Origin: Larimichthys crocea
Taxonomy: Eukaryota > Chordata > Actinopteri > Sciaenidae
DNA length: 64,000 bases
Direction of reading: 5' to 3'
NCBI RefSeq assembly: GCF_000972845.2
Contig: NC_040015.1
Location: 4,748,774 to 4,812,773 of the forward strand
Shown here: piece after piece, positions 1-9,802 of the stretch
Numbering within the stretch: position 1 is the stretch's first letter
How the letters are laid out: the number at the start of each line of letters is the position of its first letter
Translations under genes and position numbers: made by a program
The notes under the pieces: model-generated
What the model was told of the DNA's origin: nothing
The model's database searches: none
Seen by the model: the letters and a program-made list of their open reading frames with translations, nothing else

Positions 1-1398
1 AGGCCTACAGAACCTTTTTGGCCGGTGGGAGTCTGAAGCAGCTGACGGGTATCGACATGCCAAGCGGAATGTGGCCTCGGCGGTTGCAAGAGGCAAAACT
101 CGGGCGTGGGAGAGAGTTCGGTGAGGCCATGGAGCGACTTTCGAACGGCTTCGAGGAGGTTTCTGGACCACCATCCATGCTGACCTCGACTGGGGAGTTT
201 GGGGTCGGTGGGGGGAATCTTCGAGGACCTCTCAATCCCACCAGCACGTCTTCCTTTGATGAGGCAGAGGATCTGGGGACCCGTGGTGGTCTCGCCCATC
301 TCTGGGGCTGAGGTCGCTGAGGTAGTCAAAAAACTCCTCGGTGGCAAGGCCCGGGGGTGGATGAGGTCCGCCCGGAGTTCCTCAAGGCTCTGGATGTTGT
401 GGGCTGTCTTGGTTGACACGTCTCGCAACTCGCGTGGACATCGGGGGCAGTGCCTCTGGACTGGCAGACCGGGGTGGTGGTTCCCCTCTTCAAAAGGGGG
501 ACCGGAGGATGGTGCTCCAACTAGAGGGGGATCACACTCCTCAGCCTCCCCGGGAAGGCTTTTTTTGGGGGTCCTGGAGAGGAGGGTCCGCAAGATTGTC
601 GAACCTTGGATCCAGAGGAGCAGTGTGGTTTTCGTCTGGCCGTGGAACTGTGGACCAAGCTCTACACCTTAGCGCGGTCCTGGAGGGCAATGGGTTCGCC
701 CAACCAGTCTACATGTGTTTTGTGGACCTGGAGAAGGCGTTCGACCGTGTCCCTCGGGGGGAGTGGAGGAGTTCAAGTATCTGCGGGGTCTTGTTACGAG
801 TGAGGGAAGGATGGAACGGGAGATCAACCGGCGGATCGGTGCGGCTCTGCAGTGATGCGGACTGCGCACCGGCCATCGTGGTGAAGAAGGAGCTGAGCCG
901 AAAGGCGAAGCCTCGATTTACCAGTCGATCTACGTTTCCTACCTCACCTATGGTCACGAGCTTTGGGTAGTGACCGAAAGAATAAGATCGCGAATACAAG
1001 CGGCCGAAATGAGCTTCCTTCGCAGGTGGCTGGCTCTCCCTTAGAGATAGGGTGAGAAGCTCGGCCATCCGCGAGAGCTCAGAGTTAGAACCGCTGCTCC
1101 TCCGCATCGAGAGGAACCAGCGATGTGGCTCGGCATACTCGTGAGGATGCCTCCTGGACGCTCCCTGGGAATGTTCCGGGGCACGTCCTCCGGGAGGCGG
1201 CCCCGGGGAAGACCAGGACACGCTGGAGGGACTACGTCTCTCGGCTGGCCTGAGAAGCGCTTCGGGTCCCCCTGGGAGAGTTGGCAGAAGTGCTAGGGAG
1301 GAGGAATTCTGGGCTTCACCTGACGGAAGCGCTGGCCGAGGGAGAAGAAAAGAAAAGACCCGAAAAAGAGAAGAAGGGGGGAATACGGAGAAAGACCG
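1..1398 (+). mobile_element. Rex3-like (RTE clade) LINE, degenerate, truncated by window edge and gap
   Basis: A non-LTR retrotransposon body. In order, with frame changes between them, one can read a linker stretch (FGEAMERLSNGFEE-like, about 118-160), the approach to reverse transcriptase (AEVVKKLLGGKARG near 310-355), the LERRVRKIVEPWIQ stretch near 575-615, FVDLEKAFDRVPRG (718-759) and the C-terminal part (VVKKELSRKAK near 880, then words matching TYGHELW near 950 and IQAAEMSFLRR near 995-1025). Wording and order match what I know of teleost Rex3. The region between FDRVPRG and EFKYL is missing, so the catalytic YADD block is absent. The upstream endonuclease lies outside the window or is lost, and the 3' end runs into the N gap. 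Clade is firm; the family name rests on memory of Rex3 proteins. Confidence 0.85.
118..1370 (+). pseudogene. Broken Rex3-like reverse transcriptase ORF
   Basis: This is the coding remnant of the LINE. An intact protein would combine an endonuclease and a reverse transcriptase acting at nicked chromosomal DNA. No single frame spans the region: the reading moves between frames near 180-330, 400-420 and 560-660. Palm motif A (FVDLEKAFD) is present, but the sequence then jumps at about 758-766 from the VPRG codons to the EEFKYL codons, skipping the rest of the palm including YADD. A polymerase lacking that block cannot be active. The C-terminal end (about 1270-1370) becomes a lysine/glutamate-rich, purine-rich run up to the gap. 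Pseudogene status is directly visible. Confidence 0.8.
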
Positions 1399-1498
1399 NN
1401 NNNNNNNNNNNNNNNNNNNNNNNNNNNNNNNNNNNNNNNNNNNNNNNNNNNNNNNNNNNNNNNNNNNNNNNNNNNNNNNNNNNNNNNNNNNNNNNNNN
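1399..1498. other. Assembly gap, 100 N
   Basis: Exactly 100 undetermined bases. The round length suggests a placeholder gap of unknown true size. It falls at the 3' end of the LINE, just after a purine-rich stretch, a position where assemblies commonly break because of repeat collapse or low complexity. Confidence 0.99.
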
Positions 1499-4474
1499 TC
1501 GATACCTGTACAGAACTGGAGCTGCGCTTTCTTTTCTATCTTGACACAAACACAAGCTGTTTGAACTTCCCAGCTGCTTTGTGAATGTCATTATCACAAA
1601 GAACGATCTTTTTCATGAGTGTTCACTCACCACGTATTTGTGTGTAACACTTTCTGCAACAATGGTTTGACTCCAACTGAAACGTTTGGGACCTGAGAGA
1701 GCCCCAGGTTTAGGCCTGGTGGTATCTATAGCGATGCGAAAATTTGCATGTAATAAGAATGAATGCACGTCTTCAATCATGAGGTGAATAAGCCACTGTA
1801 GGTTTTTCTCATTTTTGTCATCACAATGGTTGTGTGAGCAATAAGCCAAGGCCCCCAGGAGGATTTCAACTAGAATAATGTCCCTGCCATGGACGAACCA
1901 GGGGGCCCCAAAACAGGTAGCATTCAGAAGAACCAGCTGTCAGACCCTACGAGATACCAAATGACATCACACCCGTATGGCAGTCATCAAGGGATTGTTG
2001 CCTCAGAAACAGTCCAGTGCTCTAAAGATAGCCCAAACCAATATTATGTACTAAATATATTCTGCAATAAAATGTATAAATAACTAAGAATTTCTCACAG
2101 TTCAGTGCATTGTTGTTATGACAACAAATCCAGTTAGTTCTCAGCCCAAATCTCATTTGTCTACAAGATTTTCTTGTCTAGTAGACCACTGGTCATCAGT
2201 TTTTAATCATTCAACCCAACAGACTTTGGTGATTTGTTGGAAACGGTGGAAAAAACTAACCAAGGCCATTTTTGGTTAGTTTCTCGTCTTCTTCATGTCC
2301 GTAGGTTTTACTACTACCCACCCAGGCTTCCAATTTTTGGAAGTTGAGCCGTGAGGATAGTTACGAGGTAAATAGCTTTTTTTTAGGAAGGGGGTTCAAA
2401 CAGACTGACATAGCATGGCTGTTTAGCTTCTTAGTTAACAACAAAAAGGATCTCCACTTTGTTAATCGACACTGTGGAGTTCCTTTTCCATGATGCGGTG
2501 ATCCACTTTAAAATTGTTGCAGCAAAATCAATTATTGGTCATTTTTAATTTATTCTTCATTCTCTTCCTCGCAAACCCTAGATTGTATCCCCACAATGCA
2601 GCGTTCCTGCTTCCTTTTCCTGCCTGGCATTTGGTCTGGAGTTCAGGTGGTGTTTATCTGTGTTCTAACAAATAAAGGTTGCCCCTGATCCTCAAGAAGA
2701 AAAAAACGATACATAACAGGGGATTATGTGCCCAACTATTTCCTTAGCGCGACGTTCCTGGAGCCGATGGTAAAGAATCTGTTGTGGGTTAAAACAAAGG
2801 AGAATGCCATTGTTGTAATAGCAAGTAAGCCAGGGTGAACACTTTCCCGTAGCTAGCTTTTCTGTAACTAAGTGCAAAACTCTCCACCTCCTCAGAGAGA
2901 CAGAGTTGACAAGAACTCCAAAACCTTGCATGCAAGTTGTTCCCACATGAATGTAAGACCAACATTTTGCTCGCCCTTTTAAGCTCAACATTGTGCCCTC
3001 CACCTTGAGGAATATCCTTGGGGGGCCCGTTTAGCTGCTACAAACGCACATTTAAAACTACTGCCTGTATCAGTGTATGTGTGTGTGTGGGGTTGTTAAA
3101 CGGCCATATGACGTCACAGTGGACATATGGTAAGGTTGTTGGGCAAATTCCACATCGTTATGGCAAATCATGGAGTTTCGTCTTGAAAAGGTTATGATTA
3201 GAGTTACGCGCTAATGAAATGGTGGCCTCTGCATGGCAAACCAGCATCAGGCTTGGAAGCAATGGGTCTCATCAATCACTTTCACGGCAAAGACTATGTT
3301 TTTCTGTTTTTCTCTATCACAGGAGCAGGTGTCATGCCCATCAACGATTTATAGTTTAATAGGAAAAATAGGCTGGCAGTCAGGTGGTTGGGTGTTTTGT
3401 GACAATAAGAAGGACATGTGTGTAGAGGAATCCTCACAGCTTCCAGGCTGCCAATTTTTCAAACAATGCTTTTTGAAATAGATGCCTTTTGGAAAACACC
3501 TTTCCATTCTGTTTGCGCATTTTGGGATCGCTTTCAGTTGCCAGAGTTGGACAATATAGCTTTTGTCTGACCTTTTTTTTTTCAGTTTCTTCACAATCCC
3601 CAAGATAGAGCGAGAGTAAGACACAGCAGGACAGCACAGACTTGAGGTATGGTGCACGATGGGTTTAAAGGGGAGTTATAACTACAGTTACACTTTGAGC
3701 GCTTTTCCAGGAGGCAGCTGCCCATCACTTACCATTCAAATATTTCAGGGGAACGCTCATTCGTAATCTGATGATTACCCAGAAGGACTAATTATGATTA
3801 ATTGCCGCTCTTTATTTACAACCAGTTGTAACATGTCACCACACTTAATTGTATTTAAATGACATTCCTCTTCACATGGATCAGTCTCACAATAAAGCAA
3901 AAACAGACTGCGGCCTGAATCGATCAGTGTGTTTGTGTTGTGTCTGTAAAAGCAACAAGGAAGTCGTACAGTCATCATAAACGGTAAAACAGTTACATAC
4001 CATACAGTCCAGATTTAAGGGTTGAAATGCAGATTACATGTTACGAGGGTACAGACGAGTGTCTCCCTTACTGGGTTGTACCAGGAAAACCCACTGCCCC
4101 ACGGCCCCTTTTCTTCAAGTGCAGTAACATGTGAATACAAGGCTCCTTGACGTATGAAGACAAAATGCAGAGAAAGGTGCTGGGGTTTATTATGTTTGAA
4201 CTCAATTCAGTCAATATAAACATTACAGCGTGAATATTGATGAGAAAAGGAACGAAAAATAGAAGACGATTAAAAGATAAGCATGAGCTCGATTAACATT
4301 TGAATCTCTAGGCATGTGTTCAGTAGAAGCGCATATCTGTATAACAACTATTGAAAACCACATATCTCCACTTGTTTTCTGACTTGGATTGATTTTTATA
4401 ACAGCAAATGTCATATTCTCTTCCGTCTATGTCAGCATTTAGAATCTGAATTGACCAATGGACCTTTACAGGTC
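1499..4474. other. Anonymous sequence, no gene recognised
   Basis: No family motif, splice-framed exon or transposon end was recognised. The longest open frames are about 100 codons (2692-3003 and 3349-3657, both minus), with unremarkable composition and no signal peptide or domain word. A small perfect hairpin lies at 2253-2282 and a short TG run at 3075-3094. Confidence 0.6.
2253..2282. repeat. Perfect 11-bp inverted repeat (hairpin)
   Basis: Arms AAACTAACCAA (2253-2263) and TTGGTTAGTTT (2272-2282) are exact reverse complements separated by 8 bp. No T-run or gene context ties it to termination or processing. It may be a relic of a larger foldback or chance. Confidence 0.7.
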
Positions 4475-4785
4475 CATTTAGTCATCAGCTGATGCTGAGG
4501 GACGTTTTTATCGCAATTACAATCTGGTGTGACAAAGGACATGTCAGTGGCAGCAATCAAGTACTCTCACAGAGAATCAAGTGACAGTTTGTAGAGGGCG
4601 AGAGATTTACATAGTCCCCCCCAGTTTTGGTAGTATTGGAGATGGAGGTCCCTCTGGAAGAGCTGGAGGTCTTCAGGGGTTTTTTAAAGGTACGGTGAGG
4701 AGGGACGCCCTGATCTGGTAGGAACTGAGTAGGACATCACAACCGGAACCACAGACAAGAAAAGTTTGGATGCCCTGAGTGTAGC
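4475..4785 (+). repeat. Dispersed repeat family B, copy 1
   Basis: It aligns by eye with 11714-11945. Both begin with a CATTTAGnCATnCAGCTGA-type word, share the word ATCAAGTGACAGTTTGTAGA or its near match, then GAGCTGGAnGTCTTCAG, a run of T then AAAGG, AGGGACGCCC, TGATCTGGTAGGAACT and AGAAAAGTTTGGAT. The opening word is widespread in fish genomes. I cannot assign it to a named superfamily; no terminal repeats or tail are visible. Confidence 0.7.
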
Positions 4786-5015
4786 GGTGGCAGAGCCAGG
4801 CTACGGCATATGGAGGTTAACATATGTCTGTTAATAGGGTGTTCAAGTATGTTGGTGCAGAATGGGAGACTTGCAGGCAGAATAAGGAATTAGAGTGAAT
4901 CAGGCGCTACAGTAGGACAGTGTAGCCCGATGAGCGCGGGGTTAATGGAGATGTTTTTATGTTCCATCATGTATGTAAGACAGACGGAAGGAGGAGAGCT
5001 GTTGTGGTTTGGAGG

Positions 5016-5080
5016 TATGGGGGTGGTGGAGGGCGGGGGGGGGGGTGGTGGTGTTTGTGGGTGCGGTGGGGTGGGTAGTC
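5016..5080 (+). repeat. G-rich tract with an 11-G run (G-quadruplex potential)
   Basis: The + strand carries repeated G runs, with an unbroken 11-G run at 5035-5045 flanked by GGTGGTGG-type words and further G runs to about 5075. Four or more G-tracts with short loops satisfy the usual quadruplex pattern. It abuts the tRNA-like SINE piece. Confidence 0.75.
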
Positions 5081-5150
5081 GCGTTAATCGAGATCGGTGG
5101 TTCGATCCTGTGTCCATGGCAAGATACCTGAACCCCCATTGAAGCTTGTT
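5071..5150 (+). mobile_element. tRNA-like SINE piece (forward)
   Basis: Contains a B-box-like word GGTGGTTCGATCC (5096-5108), then TGTCCATGGCAAGATACCTG and an ACCCCC run. These are the hallmarks of a very common fish repeat in which a tRNA-like head is followed by a 'gggcaagatact-gaacccc' body. Only the head is present. It is not a working tRNA gene: no acceptor stem pairs and no A box is convincing. Confidence 0.5.
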
Positions 5151-5204
5151 TAGCTGTTTATCTTTGAATCAAAGGTAAATTTTGGATGTACATTACACTG
5201 GTCA

Positions 5205-5300
5205 AAACCTTTCTAGCCTTTCGCAACCATTCAAAGCACCTTTTACACTACATATCTATCACCCATTACACACATTCACACACTGATGGATCAGCCTTCA
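5205..5300 (-). mobile_element. SINE-like 3' piece (reverse)
   Basis: On the minus strand this reads CAGTGTGTGAATGTGTGTAA, then a gap, then a word close to AAGGTGCTTTGAATGGTTG and AAAGGCTAGAAA. This matches the usual 3' part of the same fish repeat (the 'gtgtgaatgtgtgtgaatgg ... gcgctttgagtgg' stretch). It is opposite in orientation to the head piece just upstream, so the two are either separate insertions or an inverted rearrangement. Confidence 0.5.
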
Positions 5301-5525
5301 GGCAGCCAATTTGTGGTCACTCTAACTGAATCGGACTGATGCAGCATGTTCTGTGTCAGAATGAAACCATTAACCTGAATCTGCTGCTGTGAAAAAGTTT
5401 TGTCATCCCCCCTGCAAATTAAAAATTATTTCTGGACATACATGGTTTTCATTAGACAGCAACATTAATATATGCATTAAAGATTTTTTTACAGAAAAAC
5501 GTTTGATGCTCACATAATCGTAAAG

Positions 5526-5588
5526 GTGTGTGTTTGGTGGTGTGTGTGTGGTGTGTGTGTGTGGTGTGTGTGTGTGTGTGTGGTGTGA
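5526..5588 (+). repeat. Interrupted GT microsatellite
   Basis: GT repeats broken at intervals by GG (GTGTGTGTGG-type blocks). The minus strand would read as His/Thr-rich peptides, which is an artefact of the repeat. Confidence 0.9.
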
Positions 5589-5929
5589 GACAGGACGTGG
5601 GTTAGATGCAGGATAAGCTTGAACGTGAAGTATGAATATAATTTTTGCAACACTTCACAGTTATCCATGCTGGTGTATTTTGCACAGCATACATATCCAG
5701 ACCGGGCCTCTGGCCGTACAGCAGCCTCCCCCGTTAGTGGTGGGAGGACCACATGTTCAAGAGGAGGGAAGGATCCGTGCATATTCCGTCAGAATAAGAA
5801 CTCGGTGAAAAGGTTTCTAAAACTGAAGCAATCTGTGATGGATACATACAGGTGTTTGTTATTCTAAGACTTATTCATCGCAGACAAACTGCCGCCGAAT
5901 TTCCCTGCTCTAAACTCTCTCACGCTGGT

Positions 5930-5995
5930 ATGTGTTGTGTGTGGTGTGTGTGGTGTGTGTGTGTGGTGGTGTGGTGTGTGTGATGGTGTGGTGTC
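5930..5995 (+). repeat. Second interrupted GT microsatellite
   Basis: Same GTGTG-GTGTG interrupted pattern as the tract about 400 bp upstream, including GGTGGTGTGG-type breaks. Confidence 0.9.
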
Positions 5996-7064
5996 CTGTC
6001 GAAATTTGCACATTAAAAGCAGCACATGTTTCCCCATCGACTCAGTATTGAGTGACTCCCTGCCAGTTGCATGGGCCTGGTTTGCAGGAGGCTGATGTCC
6101 GCTGGCGGCTTTGTGCCACGGGCAGAAGGTGCTGTGGGTCGATCGGTGCAGGCCAGGGTTTTGTGCTGAATGAGGAAATGCTGAACATGACACTTGAAAT
6201 AATGCACTTGTGGTCAGAAAAGTTTTCTCTGGCTCACTGTGGACCGGGGCTGACAGGCGAAGAAGCTCTTGAATCCTCACCTCGACGAATAATGTATAAA
6301 AACTGAAAAACACTCAATTGCAAACCAAAGTCTACATTTCATTCATGCGACCAACTGGAGGGTAAAAAGTAGTTCTTATACAATCTACTCATTGGTTGAT
6401 TTTAGTTCATCAGTTCTCTAGAATTGACACAACTTCAACATTCTGATCGCTCCGGAAGTAAAAAATGAAAAATTAAAATAGATTTAAAGAAATGCGGCAG
6501 GAATGAAAAGTTAAAGAGAAGGAAGCCAAGTGTCAGCGGCCCTGAAGAACTGTGCCATGTTTTTGCCTGCCCGGCAAGTGAAGGGCGTTTAAGTTCTCAG
6601 GATTTGTTCATCGGTGACAGTAAACTGAGCAACAGTGTTGCAACTTCAGCCACTTTGTCGCTCCCCTTTTAGCACTTTTCACTTAACTCTTCACTCTAAC
6701 CGACTCTTTTTTAAAAAGCGACTTCTCTGGTTTTTGAGACATTTGAAGACTAGACGTGAAAGCACGTATCGTCTTTTAGGCGAGCAGCAGGTTCCCTCCT
6801 TCTATTATTAAGTCAATTCGGTGCTTTATTACTCACTTTTTTACTCCTCCTCCTACTGCATCCATTACAGTACATGCACATGGCCTGATTATCAAATAGT
6901 TGATGACATCATTATGACTTCTAGCAACTTTTGGACGGCAATAGCTACTTTCCTTACAAGGAGTTGCACAGTGGTGGACAGTGGATTGTGGATAGCATCA
7001 GCAGTTAATGGGGCATGTATAGAACCATTGTGGTGAGAGGTAAAAGTCCTCGATCACCATTACC
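5996..7064. other. Anonymous sequence, no gene recognised
   Basis: An open frame of 149 codons on the minus strand (5864-6313) runs through the GT tract and owes much of its length to it. No motif supports translation. Nothing else recognised. Confidence 0.6.
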
Positions 7065-7235
7065 TTCTGTGTTTCCGCCTCTCGCACCTGCGGCCATGAG
7101 CTTTGGTGTAGGGACCCTAACAATAAGTGCGGATACCAAGCTGCTGAAATGACTTCCCCTGAGTTGGCTGGGCTCATCCTATAGAAATGGGTGAGGAGCT
7201 TGGACATCCGGAGTTAAGGCAAAGAGAGGATGGCG
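7065..7235 (+). mobile_element. Rex3-like LINE 3' fragment
   Basis: Matches the C-terminal coding end of the LINE at 1-1398: the word GGCCATGAGCTTTGG corresponds to GGTCACGAGCTTTGG of that element, followed by ACCAAGCTGCTGAAATGA-like sequence and GGTGAGGAGCTTGGACATCC. In translation it keeps GHELW and QAAEM in one frame, then breaks. About 170 bp survive; no open frame. Confidence 0.75.
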
Positions 7236-8622
7236 GAGAAGATTTTTGATTATGTAATGAGGACGAAACTCAGGAACATCTGTGTAATAAATTTATATAG
7301 AACAAAAAATAGTCCGGTCCTTATTACAAAAAAATAGGTCCTTAGCGTTACAATAATTATACCTCTATAGTATATAACAATGTTTCAAGAAATATGTCTT
7401 CAAAAAAAAGAACTATTCAGTTTGTCATCGTATTGTAAATAATCACTATGGAAAACTAGATGTTAAAATGATTATAACAGACAGTGACGAAGCGAGTCAG
7501 TTTTTAAACAAAATAGTGGACTGATCTAGAAGAGCGGCCGTTCACTTGATAGTAGAGGGGAGTCTTCCATGGCATATATTTGCAAATTTGATGCTTTGTA
7601 TTCTGCTCATATTATATTGTGTATGTGGTGTATATGTATGAGTATAACATGTCAGGGTGTATGTGTACATATGGTTTTGTACCCGTGTGTATTTTAAACT
7701 GTCTTCTTTTTTTCTTTCCTTTTTTGTATGTGTATCAATAAGCTGTGTTTCCATGTTGGATTTTGTACTATATTTCTAATAAAGTTTCCTAAAAAGCGAA
7801 AGAGGAAAAGGAAGTGACACCTTTCACCTTTACCATTTCACTGCTCGTTCCCTAACCTTAACCACAGTGTAGATATCACGTACAGTTGGGTTTTAAAGCT
7901 CTTTATTGTTTAATCAGTGAATGCAATGCAGAGATTTGTAGGCATGTCTGTCTGCAGTGATCAGTGGAGCTGTCGAACATTTGCTCAGCTTCTGTTCAGC
8001 GAGGACCTGCTGTCAGCGGCAGTGATGTGTGCTCTGTGGGAGTTCTACAGTATTAGCCAAAGAATGATCCAGGCACTGCAAAATGAATCCACAGAATGAA
8101 AACCTACTAAACATTATCATCAGGGCCACAGAAGTGAACCTGTTTTTCATTATAGATATTGATCAAGTGAACTGCTGCAGTGGAGTTTATGTGAATGCTG
8201 AACACTGGGTACGATCTGACGGGTGGAAAGGAAAGACCTATAAAAGACAGTGTAACTTATCTGTGCTGGAAATATTGCTTAAGGAAGCCAAAAAGACATT
8301 GTAGAAGTTGAATCAGAGACTGTTCTTCCTGTCAGAAGTAAGACTGTACGGGAGTACTGCTGTCAGACAGATGTTAGACAGTCACACAAAGAACAGAATA
8401 CGCAGTCGAAATGCCAAAAGTTCTTGAGATCATTTAGGAGCATGCAGAACAATGATAAAAGAAAACATGCAAAGCAGAAGCACAGTTATTAAAAGCATGC
8501 AGTGTTTGTTGAACACATAAATCAGTCTGACACATAAAAGAAGTGCATGCAGGTGCATGATGGCAGACTGGTGATGGAACAAGTGACAGTGAGGGAAGTT
8601 CCAGCACAGACAGACTGAGGAT
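7236..8622. other. AT-rich anonymous sequence, possible LINE 3' end at 7540-7795
   Basis: Strongly AT-rich. Near 7778 there is an AATAAA followed by a run ending in AAAAAG, which could be the 3' end of a retrotransposon or a processed transcript, but no coding sequence leads into it. Two short overlapping frames (7917-8099 and 8083-8304) show no family resemblance. Confidence 0.4.
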
Positions 8623-8725
8623 AAGGCAAGGCAAGTTTATTTATATAGCACAAGGCGGTTGATAGTGCTTTACAGAGGCAAGGAAAAACATTGGACATTA
8701 AGATAAGCAATAGAAATAGAAATAA
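8623..8725 (-). mobile_element. LINE/SINE 3' end, reverse orientation
   Basis: On the minus strand the sequence runs through GCCTCTGTAAAGCACTATCA, then GTGCTATATAAATAAACTTG and ends in a CCTTG pentamer tail (AAGGCAAGGCAAG at 8623-8635 on +). This is the typical 3' terminus of L2-type elements and dependent SINEs in fish. Body sequence upstream is not recognisable, so it is a severely 5'-truncated copy. Confidence 0.65.
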
Positions 8726-8938
8726 AAAAGGATAGTAAGGGTAGCAGTGCTAATAAGCTATTTCTGTAGATGAGCTCTGAATAAACAGAGAACAGAGCCT
8801 GGTTCATACTTTGTGCATCCATTCTAAGTACGTCTGTTCGCACCTAGCATTAGAATACATCTCCAGTGACTGCTTGTGAGCACATTTCACATTGACGCTC
8901 TGCATGCAAATAACTGCACCATTTCCAATTGGCTGATG

Positions 8939-8946
8939 AACTAGTA
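8939..8946 (+). repeat. Target-site duplication, left, of hAT element
   Basis: AACTAGTA immediately outside the left end; identical copy at 9312-9319. Confidence 0.9.
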
Positions 8947-9311
8947 CAGACATGTCAAACTAAAGGCATATGTCTATTATAAAATAAATCTCACTCCCAC
9001 TGCTCATACTACAAATCCCACAATGCACTGCAACAGCCACCACGCAGGTCAAGATGCTGTCATTGGTCAAGTCACATGTGCACCCCCCCTTCCCCTGCTG
9101 CTTTGGTTGTCTATTTACACACTGATCAGCGGATGAATGCACTGCGACGTTAAAGTCCTCCAGAAAATGTCGACTTGACTTTGAGAACAGGGACTTTGAA
9201 AGCAGGTGGGAGGTTACTGACAAGATACAGGCTTACAGATACAGGAGGTAAAGTGTCTGTACTGATGTCTTCAATTATGGCCCACTGAGTGATTTTAGTT
9301 TGACACCCCTG
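8947..9311. mobile_element. Non-autonomous hAT element (365 bp) with perfect 8-bp TSD
   Basis: The right end reads GTTTGACACCCCTG, whose complement CAGGGGTGTCAAAC is a familiar hAT terminus; the left end is CAGACATGTCAAAC, a mutated version. Outside both ends lies AACTAGTA, an exact 8-bp duplication as hAT transposases make. The interior has no transposase. Positions 9008-9031 hold an ACTACAAATCCCACAATGCA word followed by CTGC; a 66-bp relative of this internal part occurs at 19455-19520. The same terminal sequence bounds the larger element at 37700-38854, so the two probably used the same or a related transposase. Confidence 0.93.
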
Positions 9312-9319
9312 AACTAGTA
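9312..9319 (+). repeat. Target-site duplication, right, of hAT element
   Basis: AACTAGTA, identical to 8939-8946. Confidence 0.9.
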
Positions 9320-9689
9320 TGTATTTCTGCTGATGAGATGAAGTCAGTTAGGCTTGATACAGACCAAATCCAACGTTGCAGCGTAAACAAGGGTTTCTCC
9401 ATCCATTTAAAGAAGGTGCTGCATTTCGCCTGTGGTGCAGTTCACATTCAACGCGACGCCAGCCTACAGTGGCCAATCCGTCAATCACATTGGTCAAACC
9501 TCCACAGTCAGCCTTAAATGTCACTGAAACAGAGACTATCCAGGTAGAGTTCATGGACCAAAATGTTGATACTCTATCTGTTGTGTTCTGGCTTAGTTTA
9601 TCTATGTACCCAGCTTCCATGTCTATGTCTGGCTTCAAGTCTACACTGCAAAATAGAAATAGAATAGAAAATTAGTTTAGTGTCAATGC

Positions 9690-9692
<3 letters not shown>

Positions 9693-9741
<49 letters not shown>

Positions 9742-9748
9742 AGAGAGA
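9693..9748 (+). repeat. GA microsatellite
   Basis: About 26 nearly uninterrupted GA units ending in GGGAGGGAGAGAGA; a shorter GAGGGAGGGAGAGAGAG patch follows at 9784-9802. Confidence 0.97.
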
Positions 9749-9802
9749 CAGCAGTGGTTGAGTGATATAGACAGTGAATGAGAGTGAGGGAGGGAGAGAG
9801 AG

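Noticed and set aside
5096..5108. tRNA gene suggested by a B-box-like GGTTCGATCC
   Set aside because: No acceptor stem, anticodon arm or A box can be folded; context is a fish SINE-like repeat.
5864..6313. 149-codon minus frame with His/Thr-rich part
   Set aside because: The His/Thr part is an interrupted GT microsatellite read on the other strand; the rest has no motif.
7778..7783. Host gene polyadenylation site (AATAAA with nearby A run)
   Set aside because: No coding exon leads into it on this strand; AATAAA is frequent in AT-rich DNA and in LINE ends.
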